Of a stretch of DNA of 53,496 bases, positions 38,712 through 47,338 are shown piece by piece. The position numbers and the translations under genes are program-made. The first letter of the stretch is position 1; the number at the start of each line of letters is the position of its first letter. The notes under the pieces are model-generated. The model saw nothing but the letters and a program-made list of their open reading frames with translations, did no database searches and was not told the origin of the DNA. This stretch comes from an uncultured Polaribacter sp. (lineage in GTDB: Bacteria > Bacteroidota > Bacteroidia > Flavobacteriales > Flavobacteriaceae), in NCBI GenBank assembly GCA_913020555.1, contig CAJWAC010000007.1, positions 1-53,496 on the forward strand. Reading direction: 5' to 3'.

Positions 38712-38818
38712 GCAAAAATTAGAATAGAACAGGCTAAAAAAGAAAAAATAGCAAAAAGTTTATTTATTTGCTAGCTAAAATTATTATCAAACCTAAAAAA
38801 AGAAAGCCCAAAAAATAA
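38712..38818 (+). pseudogene. Decayed ArfB C-terminus-like remnant
   Basis: The 443-bp gap 38472-38914 has no intact gene. Two frames offset by one base at 38759 together read K-K-E-K-I-A-K-S, then F-I-Y-L-L-A-K-I-I-I-K-P-K-K-R-K-P-K-K and a stop at 38816-38818. Aligned without gaps to ArfB (NKELAIKRF...LIRPKKRKPTK), 13 of 27 positions are identical, including the whole PKKRKP block. The GGQ half is not recognisable upstream. Lysine-rich sequence can mislead, so this is a moderate call. The rest of the gap is AT-rich with no further feature I can support. Confidence 0.45.
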
Positions 38819-38914
38819 CAGAAATTAAAAACAGAAAGTACCAACTCTAGTGTAATGATTTTTTTAGTAAAACAGCATTACTTTTTCTTTTGTAGTTCTG
38901 TTAAATTTATTTTA

Positions 38915-39622
38915 TTAATCTTTTTTTATGAAAGGAAAGCTTAATACTACAGAAAAATAACTTGACTTATTAGTTCCATTGCTAAAATTTGATTTAAACA
39001 CATCTTGAGTTCCGTAATAATAACGGGCGTGAATATGCATGTCTTTACTTCCGTTAAAATTTTTAAATATATAAGCAATATCTGCAATAACACCAAAGTC
39101 ATTAGATTTTGTGTTATATTTAAAATCTTCAGTAAATTCTCCTTCTTCGCCTAAATAAACCATCTCACTACTTTTAAGAAATGAAATTTGGGGCCCTAAA
39201 CTATATTTTAAATTTCCTTTTTTATTCAAGTAAGAAAACAATATAGGAACATCGTAATAATTCATGTTCAATTCTGCACTTACATTGTTAAAGTTTTCGT
39301 TTAAAGAAGGTGAAGATGTTTGAGCAGAAATATTATCAAGTTTTATATTACGATTTCCAAGAAAAAAAATACTGGGACTTATATAAAAGTTGTCTGAAAC
39401 TTTAATATTACCAGATATACCGAAATTAATTCCCAAACGTGTTCTATCAAAATTTTCTAAATCTGAATAATGGGTAAAATTCCCTCCAATTTCCATTCCT
39501 AAGTTAAAATTTTCAGAAGCTACTTTATCTCCAAATATAAGCGCCAAAATTGCTGCCTGACCTTGCATTAAACTCGATGTTAAAAGAAAAAAAAACAAGC
39601 AAATTATATGTCTTTTATTCAT
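38915..39622 (-). CDS. PorT-like outer-membrane beta-barrel protein
   Basis: A 235-residue exported protein. The signal peptide ends near LMQGQ (residue 22). The mature part shows paired beta strands with a periodic aromatic pattern: NFNLGMEIGGNFTHYSD, GINFGISGNIKVSDNFYISPSI, ELNMNYYDVPILFSYLN, YSLGPQISFLKSS, DFGVIADIAYIF and SYFSVVLSFPF, as in the PorT/OMP_b-brl family. It lies 7 bp downstream of another barrel gene and forms an operon with it. No specific function can be assigned. Confidence 0.82.
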   Translation of the reverse strand: MNKRHIICLFFFLLTSSLMQGQAAILALIFGDKVASENFNLGMEIGGNFTHYSDLENFDRTRLGINFGISGNIKVSDNFYISPSIFFLGNRNIKLDNISAQTSSPSLNENFNNVSAELNMNYYDVPILFSYLNKKGNLKYSLGPQISFLKSSEMVYLGEEGEFTEDFKYNTKSNDFGVIADIAYIFKNFNGSKDMHIHARYYYGTQDVFKSNFSNGTNKSSYFSVVLSFPFIKKD

Positions 39623-39629
39623 AATTTTA

Positions 39630-40733
39630 TTAATTTTTTATTCCAAATCTATATTGTAAACCTGTTAAAATAAATTTTTGAGACCCAGAAATACCATACT
39701 CACCTCTAAACATTAAATGCTTATTCAGTTGTAAATTAAAACCAAATTGAAAAGTACGTGTTTGAATCATATCCTTTTTAATGAAATAATTTATAGAATT
39801 TGTAAACGCCTCGCTATCATTTACTTTATTCTGAATTTCTTCTAAAGCTATATTTTGAGCTTTTAGTCTTATAACTTCACTAGCATCCGAAATTGGATTT
39901 AAATTCGCTATCGCTTGATTATTTTGTTCTACTTTAGTATCGATTTTTTCATTGAAAACATTGTCAATGTCAGGAAAAACTTCATTAAACTGTATAGAGC
40001 CACTGCTACCTTTTGCACCAACAAAATCTCTATTCATAACTCCAACGTACGCCGCTAAGAAAAAGTCAGGGTTCTTTTTAGATAAATCAAACTTATAACC
40101 CAAACGAGCGGAAAGATTAAGAACTCCAACTTGATCATCTAAAAGTTCTGTTTCCGTTGCTGAATAATTAATATCTGTGCTCAAAAAATAATTTTGATAA
40201 CCAAAAACTAGTGTTGTTCCAGCGCCATAGGCAAGTGCATCAAAATCAACTGATGCGCCAAATTCAGGTAATTGTACAAGTATATTTCCAAGTGCATCTT
40301 TCCAAGTTGGTTGAAGACTAACATTAGTGCCTCCAGAAATTTTAGAGTACAATCCGTAAATATTCATAAAAGGGAATAACCAAAAATCAGCCCTTAAATT
40401 TACTCCACTTGTAGTAGCTGAAACTTCTGTAAAATTTAAAGTTTCTATATTGATAATACTAGACAAATCATAATCTCCTATATTTAGTGCAAATTCGGTG
40501 ATTTCCATGTCAATAAAGGCATAAACATAATTAAGGTTTACTCCTAAAGGCAATTGTAATTGATCTCCAAATCCTTTATCATAGGCTTTTTGCCCCCAAA
40601 TTGGAAGCTTATAAGGATATCCTTTTTTCGAAATACTATCAGTTAAAATTTCATTTTGACTAAAACATAAAAAATGACAGAATAGCAAAATCAAGACAAC
40701 AAATTTATTTCTGTTTTTATAATTTATAATCAT
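39630..40733 (-). CDS. Putative outer-membrane beta-barrel protein
   Basis: A 367-residue exported protein with a signal peptide ending near LCFSQ (residue 26). Strand-like segments rich in Tyr and Gly (LPLGVNLNYVYAFIDMEIT, ALAYGAGTTLVFGYQNYFLSTDINYSA, LNLSARLGYKFDL, FFLAAYVGVMNRDFVG) point to an outer-membrane barrel. A polar, helical insert at about 255-310 (KVEQNNQAIANLN...LEEIQNKV) may be periplasmic. The C-terminus returns to strands (LQLNKHLMFRGEYGISG, TGLQYRFGI). I do not recognise the family. It is the first gene of a two-gene operon with the PorT-like protein. Confidence 0.78.
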   Translation of the reverse strand: MIINYKNRNKFVVLILLFCHFLCFSQNEILTDSISKKGYPYKLPIWGQKAYDKGFGDQLQLPLGVNLNYVYAFIDMEITEFALNIGDYDLSSIINIETLNFTEVSATTSGVNLRADFWLFPFMNIYGLYSKISGGTNVSLQPTWKDALGNILVQLPEFGASVDFDALAYGAGTTLVFGYQNYFLSTDINYSATETELLDDQVGVLNLSARLGYKFDLSKKNPDFFLAAYVGVMNRDFVGAKGSSGSIQFNEVFPDIDNVFNEKIDTKVEQNNQAIANLNPISDASEVIRLKAQNIALEEIQNKVNDSEAFTNSINYFIKKDMIQTRTFQFGFNLQLNKHLMFRGEYGISGSQKFILTGLQYRFGIKN

Positions 40734-40744
40734 ATATATTTTAT

Positions 40745-40778
40745 TTTAATTACACTTACTCTAAAGTTAGTGTTAATC
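40745..40778. promoter_or_regulatory. Imperfect dyad upstream of the barrel operon
   Basis: CACTTAC and GTTAGTG, separated by a short TCTAAA spacer and flanked by TTAATTA/GTTAA, form a near-palindrome about 15-45 bp before the 40733 start. It could be an operator. One arm mismatch keeps this tentative. Confidence 0.28.
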
Positions 40779-40826
40779 TACTTTTTTAGTTTTAACCTAT
40801 GTTAAATAAATACTTTTTTACTTAAA

Positions 40827-42005
40827 TTACTGCTTTCTTTGTTCCATTAATTCTTTTAAAACATTATAATTTATAATTACAATTTTTTCGTTTTCTAAAA
40901 ATGATTTCATTTCATTACTAGACCAAACTTCTGCATCTGCCAAACGCACTATTCTATCTAAACCTGTTTTATGATTAAAACCGTTCGGTATTTTTATTTC
41001 GTTTGTATGTTCTTCTGATGCTGCGTGCATGTAAAAATGATTCAATCCTGGTTTTACAATTTTTTTTAAAGCACTTTTTAATATTTCAATTCTCACTGGC
41101 ACATCCTCTGAGACATTAAGTTTATTTTCATAAGGAATATCGAAAGCAAAAGCAAAATTTACCACCAATGCAGTTATCCATTTTTTTAATTTAGAACCTT
41201 TATAAGACATATGAGCATTCATTTCTTCCAACTCATAAAAACCGAAAAAAGTGTCTGGACGAATAATCTGATTATTATCTATATATTGTATTATTGCTTG
41301 AGCATCTTTATCAAAAGTATTTACTGTTATTGGTAAATTGTATTTTTTAGCAACTTTAACTGCTGCCATCCGCAAATCGTCAATATCAGCTCCGGGATAA
41401 TAAGAGTTTCTATACACAGTTCCCATATGAGAATCTAAATGAGATACTTCTAAACCAAGGCGTAATGCTTTTTGCACTTGAGCATCTAATTCTAAAAAGA
41501 CCTCTTTAGGATTTGCAAATTTTTCAACCTCCTCAATTTTTTCCCACGCTAAACCTTCTGAATTATACAAACTTGGCACCTTACTTTTTGGTAAAACAGG
41601 TTTCCACGGATATCTGTTTTGATATTCATTTGTTAACATTAAATGAACACCAAAACTCCAATTTGGGTGGAGTTTTGAGATTGCTGCAGCCTTTTCAATT
41701 TCTTGTTCATTATGATCATGAACAAGAATACTTGTAGACTTTACAACACCTGATTTCATAGTTTCAAACACACCATCCATAAATGTTGGATGAGCAGCAG
41801 TATCATCACTATTAACAACTAAAAGCTTCGTATTCTTTTCATATCCTAATTGTTCCGCTAAAGTCAAACCTTTCTCATTTAAAGGAGCATTAGACATTTT
41901 AAAAACTAATAATTTAGAAATGTCTATAGTGTTTAGAAGAAATATTCCTATTGATAAAAACAACAGAAAATAGATTTTTTTTGATCTCAAAAATTTAGCT
42001 TTCAT
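40827..42005 (-). CDS. ChbG/YdjC-type carbohydrate deacetylase with N-terminal membrane anchor
   Basis: A 392-residue protein of the YdjC/ChbG family; in E. coli ChbG removes an acetyl group from chitobiose and chitobiose-6-P. The metal site is visible: NSDD (D67/D68) near the start, H121 in SFGVHLMLTNE, and SHLDSHMG (H189, D191, H193). Later blocks include ITVNTFDKDA, HFYMHAASEE and RIVRLADAEVW. A hydrophobic segment at about 11-28, with no clear cleavage site, suggests a membrane anchor or signal, unlike cytosolic ChbG. It is monocistronic. Amino-sugar deacetylation fits the locus 15-20 kb upstream, but the substrate is not fixed by sequence. Confidence 0.85.
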   Translation of the reverse strand: MKAKFLRSKKIYFLLFLSIGIFLLNTIDISKLLVFKMSNAPLNEKGLTLAEQLGYEKNTKLLVVNSDDTAAHPTFMDGVFETMKSGVVKSTSILVHDHNEQEIEKAAAISKLHPNWSFGVHLMLTNEYQNRYPWKPVLPKSKVPSLYNSEGLAWEKIEEVEKFANPKEVFLELDAQVQKALRLGLEVSHLDSHMGTVYRNSYYPGADIDDLRMAAVKVAKKYNLPITVNTFDKDAQAIIQYIDNNQIIRPDTFFGFYELEEMNAHMSYKGSKLKKWITALVVNFAFAFDIPYENKLNVSEDVPVRIEILKSALKKIVKPGLNHFYMHAASEEHTNEIKIPNGFNHKTGLDRIVRLADAEVWSSNEMKSFLENEKIVIINYNVLKELMEQRKQ

Positions 42006-42050
42006 AAATCAAAACTAAGTATTCTTTTTTTAAATAAAATCACTTTTCTT

Positions 42051-42081
42051 TTTCATATTAAAATATTGCTACTTAATTTTG
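42051..42081 (+). promoter_or_regulatory. Promoter of the TPP-riboswitch transcript
   Basis: TAATTTTG (42074-42081) fits TAnnTTTG exactly, with TTTC (42051-42054) 19 nt upstream. Transcription would begin around 42086, which is where the riboswitch P1 stem starts, so promoter and aptamer agree. Confidence 0.6.
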
Positions 42082-42085
42082 CAGC

Positions 42086-42159
42086 GTTCTCAAAAGGGGT
42101 GCTGTAAAAAGCTGAGATCATACCCAATGAACCTAGAACAGATAATGCTGTTTAGGGAT
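42086..42159 (+). ncRNA. TPP (thiamin pyrophosphate) riboswitch, THI-box
   Basis: The conserved THI-box core is present: GGGGUGCU at 42096-42103, GCUGAGAUCAUACCC at 42111-42125, GAACCU at 42129-42134, ACAGAUAAUGCUG at 42138-42150 and a closing AGGGA at 42154-42158. The wobble-paired P1 stem joins UUCU near 42087 with GGGA. It sits about 100 nt before a TonB-receptor start. TPP binding should lower expression, by termination or by hiding the start region; the expression platform in 42160-42256 is AT-rich and no strong terminator hairpin is evident. Confidence 0.95.
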
Positions 42160-42256
42160 TTTTTAAACAAGTCATTTATTTTTAAATGACAATTAATTAT
42201 TCAATATTAATTACAAGAATAATTACCTCTTTTTATTCGTTTTAAATTTTTTTAAA

Positions 42257-44551
42257 ATGAAAAAAATTACCATTTTTTTATTCTTGTTTACAAGTATACT
42301 TGTAAACGCCCAATCATTTACACTAAAAGGAACAGTTGTAGGTGAAAACAATGAAACTTTGCCAGGAGCAACTATTTTGGTTAAAGAAACTAATCAAGGA
42401 ACTTCTACAGATTTTGATGGAAAATTCAACATCAAACTTTCTAAGGGAATTTTCACAATTCAAGTATCATTTATTGGATACAAAACTGTAAATCAAAAAG
42501 TTTCTATTACAGAAAATTTAGAAATTAATGTTTCCTTAAAACCTAACGAAACACTTTTAGATGAAGTTTTGGTGTCTGCAGTTCGTGTAAATGCAGATAT
42601 TCCTGTTACATTTTCTAACTTGTCAAAAAAGGAAATTGCCAAACGTAATTTAGGGCAAGACATTCCAGTTTTAATGAACTATTTACCAAATGTTGTTTCT
42701 TCTTCAGATGCAGGTGCAGGAGTTGGTTACACCTATATGAATGTACGTGGTTCTAATAGCGAAAGAATTAATGTAACCATTAACGGAATTCCATACAATG
42801 ATGCCGAAAGTCAAGGTACTTTTTGGGTAAATTTAGGAGATTTTGCTTCATCAACCCAAAGCTTACAACTACAAAGAGGAGTTGGAACATCTACAAATGG
42901 TTCCGGTGCTTTTGGTGCAAGTTTAAATATTTTAACAGATGCTGTTTCTGAAGAAGCTTTTGGAGAAATTTCTAACTCTTTTGGTTCTTTTAACACTAGA
43001 AAACATACTGTAAAATTTAGCACAGGTAAATTAAATGAACATTTTGAAATTGCAGGACGTTTGTCTAATATTTATTCTGATGGCTATGTAGATAGAGCTT
43101 TTGCAGACTTAAAATCGTACTTTTTACAAGGAACTTACACAGATGAAAATACGTTGATAAAAGCGATTACTTTTGGTGGTAAAGAAAGAACATATCAATC
43201 TTGGTTTGGTTTAGATGCAACTCAATTGGAAGAAGACAGAAAACAAAATCCATATACTTATGATAATGAAGTTGATGATTATGGCCAAGACCACTACCAA
43301 TTGCATTGGAATGAAAAATGGACAGAACAGTGGTCTACAAATCTTGGTTTGAACTACACAAAAGGAGCTGGTTTTTTTGAGCAATTTAAAGAAGAGGAAG
43401 ATGCTTCTGATTTTAATAACTTAATAGTTGATGGTTCTGATGTAATTGTAAGAAGATGGCTAGATAATGACTTTTATGTAGTTAATTTTAACACAAATTA
43501 TAAAACTGAAAAATTAAATTTAATTACAGGAATCTCTTACTCTAACTATAAAGGAGATCATTTTGGAGAAGTAATTTGGGGAGAAGATTTAGCAGCAAAC
43601 ACTAATATTAGAGATCGTTATTATTTTTCTGATGCCACAAAAAATGACTTCTCAATTTTTGCCAAAGCAAATTTTGAAATCAATGAAAAGCTATCTGGAT
43701 ATTTAGATCTCCAAGGTCGTTTTGTGAGTTATCAAACCAAAGGTTTAACCTCAGATAGAGTTAATATAGATGTTGATGAAAGCTTCAATTTTTTCAATCC
43801 AAAATTTGGTTTCACCTATGTTATAAACGAAGAAAACAGATTATACGCATCTTTTGCTGTGGCTAATAAAGAGCCAAACAGAAATGATTTTGAAAACGGT
43901 GTTTCTACTCCAGAAACTTTAAATGATTTAGAACTAGGATGGCGTTTAAAGAACGAAAACATTAAACTAAATAGCAACATCTATTATATGAACTATAAAA
44001 ATCAACTAGTTTTAACTGGTTCTGTAGATGACGTTGGAGCACCAATAAGAGCTACATCTGGGAGCAGCTATAGATTAGGTTTAGAAATTGATGCAGATAT
44101 TCGCATATCAGATAAATTTTCTATAAAACCAAATGTTGCTTTTAGTACAAATAAAAATAGAGATTTTTTTATTGAAGAAAACGGAATTGCAAAAAGTTTA
44201 GGAAACACTAATTTATCTTACTCACCTGATGTTGTAATGGGTAATGTTTTCCAATATAATTTTAAAGAAAATCTACAAATCTCATTATTATCAAAATATG
44301 TCGGAGAACAGTTTTTAAATAACATTAATGATACAAGTTCTAAATTAGACAGCTATTTTATTAGTGATTTTAATGTAGTTTATGAATTAAAAACTAAAAA
44401 AATATTTAAGTCTATTGTATTTACAGGATTAATAAATAATATTTTTAATGACGAATATGTTGCTAATGCTGTAGATTATGGTGGTGGTTATATTTATTAT
44501 TACCCGCAAGCTACTACAAACTTTTTGATAGGAGTCACGCTACGATTTTAA
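42257..44551 (+). CDS. TonB-dependent receptor under TPP riboswitch control (probable thiamin receptor)
   Basis: A 764-residue outer-membrane receptor. The signal peptide ends LVNAQ near residue 19. A carboxypeptidase-like domain follows (about 22-95, TLKGTVVGENNETLPGATILV...DFDGKFNI), then the TonB-box region LLDEVLVSAVRV and the plug with VLMNYLPNVVSS, YMNVRGSNSERINVTINGIPYND and LQLQRGVGTSTNGSGAFGA. The barrel ends IGVTLRF. The upstream THI-box ties it to thiamin or thiamin-phosphate uptake, in line with known TPP-regulated receptors in Bacteroidota. The inner-membrane partner is not adjacent; the PnuC gene about 6 kb upstream is the best candidate in the window. Confidence 0.93.
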   Translation: MKKITIFLFLFTSILVNAQSFTLKGTVVGENNETLPGATILVKETNQGTSTDFDGKFNIKLSKGIFTIQVSFIGYKTVNQKVSITENLEINVSLKPNETLLDEVLVSAVRVNADIPVTFSNLSKKEIAKRNLGQDIPVLMNYLPNVVSSSDAGAGVGYTYMNVRGSNSERINVTINGIPYNDAESQGTFWVNLGDFASSTQSLQLQRGVGTSTNGSGAFGASLNILTDAVSEEAFGEISNSFGSFNTRKHTVKFSTGKLNEHFEIAGRLSNIYSDGYVDRAFADLKSYFLQGTYTDENTLIKAITFGGKERTYQSWFGLDATQLEEDRKQNPYTYDNEVDDYGQDHYQLHWNEKWTEQWSTNLGLNYTKGAGFFEQFKEEEDASDFNNLIVDGSDVIVRRWLDNDFYVVNFNTNYKTEKLNLITGISYSNYKGDHFGEVIWGEDLAANTNIRDRYYFSDATKNDFSIFAKANFEINEKLSGYLDLQGRFVSYQTKGLTSDRVNIDVDESFNFFNPKFGFTYVINEENRLYASFAVANKEPNRNDFENGVSTPETLNDLELGWRLKNENIKLNSNIYYMNYKNQLVLTGSVDDVGAPIRATSGSSYRLGLEIDADIRISDKFSIKPNVAFSTNKNRDFFIEENGIAKSLGNTNLSYSPDVVMGNVFQYNFKENLQISLLSKYVGEQFLNNINDTSSKLDSYFISDFNVVYELKTKKIFKSIVFTGLINNIFNDEYVANAVDYGGGYIYYYPQATTNFLIGVTLRF

Positions 44552-44557
44552 AAGCAC

Positions 44558-44596
44558 GAAACGAGTATTCTAAATTCTAGAATACTCGTTTCTTTT
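44558..44596. terminator. Bidirectional terminator between the thiamin receptor and truB
   Basis: GAAACGAGTATTCTA (44558-44572) and its exact complement (44578-44592) form a 15-bp perfect stem with a 5-nt loop, followed by TTTT. It sits between two convergent genes. Confidence 0.92.
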
Positions 44597-44613
44597 AAAT
44601 ATCTATTGTTTGT

Positions 44614-45309
44614 TTAATCTTTTAAACGTTCTATAAAGCTCTCAATAGAAGCTGATTTTTCTACAGAAAAGTCTCCAATTTTAGTTCTTCTTAATGCTGA
44701 TAAGTGCGCACCTGAGTGCAATGCTTTTCCAAAATCATAAGCCAAAGAACGAATGTAGGTTCCTTTTGAGCAAACTACTCTAAAATCTACTTTTGGTAGG
44801 TTTATATTGGTAATTTCAAATTCAGAAACAGTAACTGCTCTAGCTTTTATTTCTGTAGTTTCGCCTTTTCTAGCTAATTCATATAAACGCTTTCCATCCT
44901 TTTTAATTGCAGAAAAAATGGGTGGTTTTTGCTGAATTTCACCAAGAAACTGTTTTGTAGTTTCCTTTAGTAAAGCTTCAGTAATATGGTTTGTAGAAAA
45001 TATTTCATTCACTTCTGTTTCTAGGTCATAACTTGGTGTTGTTGCCCCTATTGAAAAAGTTCCTGTATATTCTTTTATTTGCCCTTGATAGGTGTGAATC
45101 TCTTTAGTTTGTTTACCTGTGCAAATAATCAATAAACCAGTTGCTAAAGGGTCTAATGTACCTGCATGACCAACTTTAATTTTCTTAAGTTTAAAACGTT
45201 GTTTTATATGCCAACGTAATTTATTTACCACCTGAAAAGAAGTCCATTCCAAAGGTTTATCAATCAATAAAACTTGACCATTTTTAAAATCTTCTTCTGT
45301 TCTAATCAT
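44614..45309 (-). CDS. truB: tRNA pseudouridine(55) synthase
   Basis: A 231-residue enzyme that makes pseudouridine 55 in the T-loop of tRNAs. LLIDKPLEWTSFQVVNKLR begins the catalytic domain, and the catalytic Asp is D53 in VGHAGTLDPLATGLL. KPPIFSAIKKDGKRLYELAR and VVCSKGTYIRSLAYDFG complete the family motifs. The extra C-terminal PUA domain of longer TruB forms is absent, which is common in this phylum. It is the last gene of ftsX-DUF3098-uppP-truB, 30 bp after uppP. Confidence 0.97.
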   Translation of the reverse strand: MIRTEEDFKNGQVLLIDKPLEWTSFQVVNKLRWHIKQRFKLKKIKVGHAGTLDPLATGLLIICTGKQTKEIHTYQGQIKEYTGTFSIGATTPSYDLETEVNEIFSTNHITEALLKETTKQFLGEIQQKPPIFSAIKKDGKRLYELARKGETTEIKARAVTVSEFEITNINLPKVDFRVVCSKGTYIRSLAYDFGKALHSGAHLSALRRTKIGDFSVEKSASIESFIERLKD

Positions 45310-45339
45310 TCTATGATGAAAACTTTAGTATCTAAAAAT

Positions 45340-46134
45340 TTAATGGAGTAAAGCATAACCGATTGCAATAACACCAACAACTGCACAGTAAATCGAAAAG
45401 TAAGATAATTTACTTTTTTTAACTAAAGCAATCATCCATTTACAAGCCAATAGACCAGATAAAAAAGCGGATACGAAACCTGCTGAAATAGGAATCATTT
45501 CTGAAGATTGAAAGCTTAAATCTCCCCCTAAAATATCTTTTCCAATTTTACCAAAAATTAAAGGTACTACCATTAAGAACGAAAAACGAGCAGCTCTTGT
45601 TCTATCAATTCCCAACAAAACAGAAGTAGAAATTGTAGCTCCAGATCTAGAAATTCCCGGTAACATTGCAATGGCTTGAGAAACACCAATAATTATAGAA
45701 TTTAAAAATGACACTTCTTTATTTGTGTTTTTTGCTTTATCGGCTAACAATAATAACAAAGCTGTTACCAATAACATTACACCTACCAACAAGATTTTTC
45801 CACCAAAAAAAGATTCTAATTCTTCTTCAAAAAGCAAACCTACCACAACTGCGGGAATCATAGAAATTATAATTTTTAAGGAAAACTTTAGTTGATCATT
45901 CCACTTAAATTGAAATAATCCTTTTAAAATTTCAGCTACTTCACTTCTAAAAATCACTAATGTACTTAATGCTGTTGCAAAGTGTAAAACTACTGTAAAC
46001 GTTAAGCTTTCTTCTGGCACAGAGGTGTCTCCTAAAATAGCCTTTGTCAACTCTAAATGTCCACTAGACGAAACAGGAAGAAATTCTGTTAAACCTTGAA
46101 TTACTCCTAAAATTATTGCTTCAATAATATTCAT
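45340..46134 (-). CDS. uppP: Undecaprenyl-diphosphate phosphatase
   Basis: A 264-residue inner-membrane phosphatase of the BacA/UppP family that recycles the lipid carrier for cell-wall and O-antigen synthesis and affects bacitracin resistance. The two motifs are LTEFLPVSSSGHLELT near residue 15 and MLPGISRSGATIS near 158. About eight hydrophobic segments are present. It lies 3 bp after the DUF3098 gene. Confidence 0.97.
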   Translation of the reverse strand: MNIIEAIILGVIQGLTEFLPVSSSGHLELTKAILGDTSVPEESLTFTVVLHFATALSTLVIFRSEVAEILKGLFQFKWNDQLKFSLKIIISMIPAVVVGLLFEEELESFFGGKILLVGVMLLVTALLLLLADKAKNTNKEVSFLNSIIIGVSQAIAMLPGISRSGATISTSVLLGIDRTRAARFSFLMVVPLIFGKIGKDILGGDLSFQSSEMIPISAGFVSAFLSGLLACKWMIALVKKSKLSYFSIYCAVVGVIAIGYALLH

Positions 46135-46137
46135 TAC

Positions 46138-46380
46138 TTATTTTTTAGGATCTGCTAAAATTGCATAAATTTCAATACCAAGACCAATAATTACTAAAGT
46201 TGGTGCCAAACGAATTCTTTGCCAATTATACATTTCTTCATTAAAAACATTTGGATCTTCACTGCCGCCTCCAGCCATAAAAATAAAGCCAACTGCAATA
46301 AAAACAATACCAATTAGCATGATGATATAGTTTCTTTTACCAAATAAAAATTCTTGTTTTTGATTTATTTCTTTTTTCAT
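46138..46380 (-). CDS. DUF3098 small inner-membrane protein
   Basis: An 80-residue protein with two membrane segments (about 16-37, YIIMLIGIVFIAVGFIFMAGG, and about 59-74, LAPTLVIIGLGIEIYAIL) joined by a loop with SEDPNVFNEEMYNWQR, as in DUF3098. I start at the ATG at 46380 (MKKEINQKQEF), which clears the ftsX stop at 46385. An in-frame ATG at 46401 would overlap ftsX by 17 bp and add seven non-conserved residues. The conserved position next to ftsX suggests a cell-envelope role, but no function is known. Confidence 0.85.
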   Translation of the reverse strand: MKKEINQKQEFLFGKRNYIIMLIGIVFIAVGFIFMAGGGSEDPNVFNEEMYNWQRIRLAPTLVIIGLGIEIYAILADPKK

Positions 46381-46384
46381 ATTC

Positions 46385-47263
46385 TTAATAATAGAGTTCA
46401 TCTGTTCGCAGGTTTAAAAAACGTTGTGTGGCAAAAAATGTACTAATCCAGGTAATTATAAATGCCGATAAAATAACGCCTCCTGCTATATATCCTAGTG
46501 TAATGTAATCTTCTAAAAAATCTAAACTTGGTATAAACTTATCTAAATAGTATACCAAAACTGCCAAACCAATGAGTGCTATAATAGCTCCAATAATTCC
46601 TAATTTTATACTTCGCCAAATAAATGGCCTTCTAATAAAGCCTTTAGTAGCGCCCACCATTTGCATAGTTTTAATATTAAACCTTTTTGCATAAATGGAT
46701 AATCTTATAGAACTGTTGATTAAAATCATTGCTATTAAACCAAAAAAACCACTTATTATTAATAACCAAAAACTAATCCTTTTGATATTTTTTGTTAAAA
46801 TATTGATGAGTGGCTTATCATAAGATACATCTGCAACAAATGCGTTTTTAGAGAATCTTGCTTCTAAATTAGCTACTTTTTCAGGGGTTACATAATCGGC
46901 TTTTAAGTAAATATCTATTCCGTTTTTTAGAGGGTTTTCTCCTAAAAACTTTAAAAAATCTTCACCAATTTCTTTACTATATTTTTTAGCTGCTTGAGCT
47001 TTACTTACATATACCGCTTTTTTAGTAAACTCTTCTTCTAGTAAAGACTCTCTGAATGTTTTGATTTGTTTTTGAGTTACGTTGTCTTTTATAAAAAGTG
47101 TAATAGCCACTTTTTCTTTCACAAAATTAGCGACTTTTGTAGATTTTAATAAAATCAACCCTAAAACTCCCACCATAAAAAGTACCAAAGCAATACTAAT
47201 TACAACAGAAATGTAAGAAGAAGTTAAGCGTCTTTTTTGGTAAGAATCAAATTTAGATGACAT
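46385..47263 (-). CDS. ftsX: Cell division protein FtsX-like permease
   Basis: A 292-residue four-segment membrane protein. The order is: cytoplasmic tail (KFDSYQKRRLTSS), TM1 (about 19-40), an extracytoplasmic domain (about 45-165, VAITLFIKDNVTQKQI), then three C-terminal TMs (about 170-195, 220-245, 258-280). Segments SFWLLIISGFFGLIAMILI and RFNIKTMQMVGATKGFIRRPF are typical. With FtsE, FtsX links division to cell-wall hydrolase activation; ftsE is not in the window. It heads the ftsX-DUF3098-uppP-truB cluster. Confidence 0.95.
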   Translation of the reverse strand: MSSKFDSYQKRRLTSSYISVVISIALVLFMVGVLGLILLKSTKVANFVKEKVAITLFIKDNVTQKQIKTFRESLLEEEFTKKAVYVSKAQAAKKYSKEIGEDFLKFLGENPLKNGIDIYLKADYVTPEKVANLEARFSKNAFVADVSYDKPLINILTKNIKRISFWLLIISGFFGLIAMILINSSIRLSIYAKRFNIKTMQMVGATKGFIRRPFIWRSIKLGIIGAIIALIGLAVLVYYLDKFIPSLDFLEDYITLGYIAGGVILSAFIITWISTFFATQRFLNLRTDELYY

Positions 47264-47338
47264 TAAATAATGTAATTTGTAATCGCTGCAAGATAATAAT
47301 TAGAAATTAGTTGATAGGTACTGTTTGCAGTATTTTAA

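Noticed and set aside
38852..38881. GTAATG...CATTAC inverted repeat as a terminator of the barrel operon
   Set aside because: The stem is six bases with an 18-nt loop, too weak to call.
46381..46401. Upstream ATG at 46401 for the DUF3098 gene
   Set aside because: It would overlap the ftsX end and adds non-conserved residues; the ATG at 46380 clears it.
47285..47333. CTGCAA...TTGCAG inverted repeat between mce and ftsX
   Set aside because: Six-base arms about 37 nt apart with no T-run; expected by chance in this composition.
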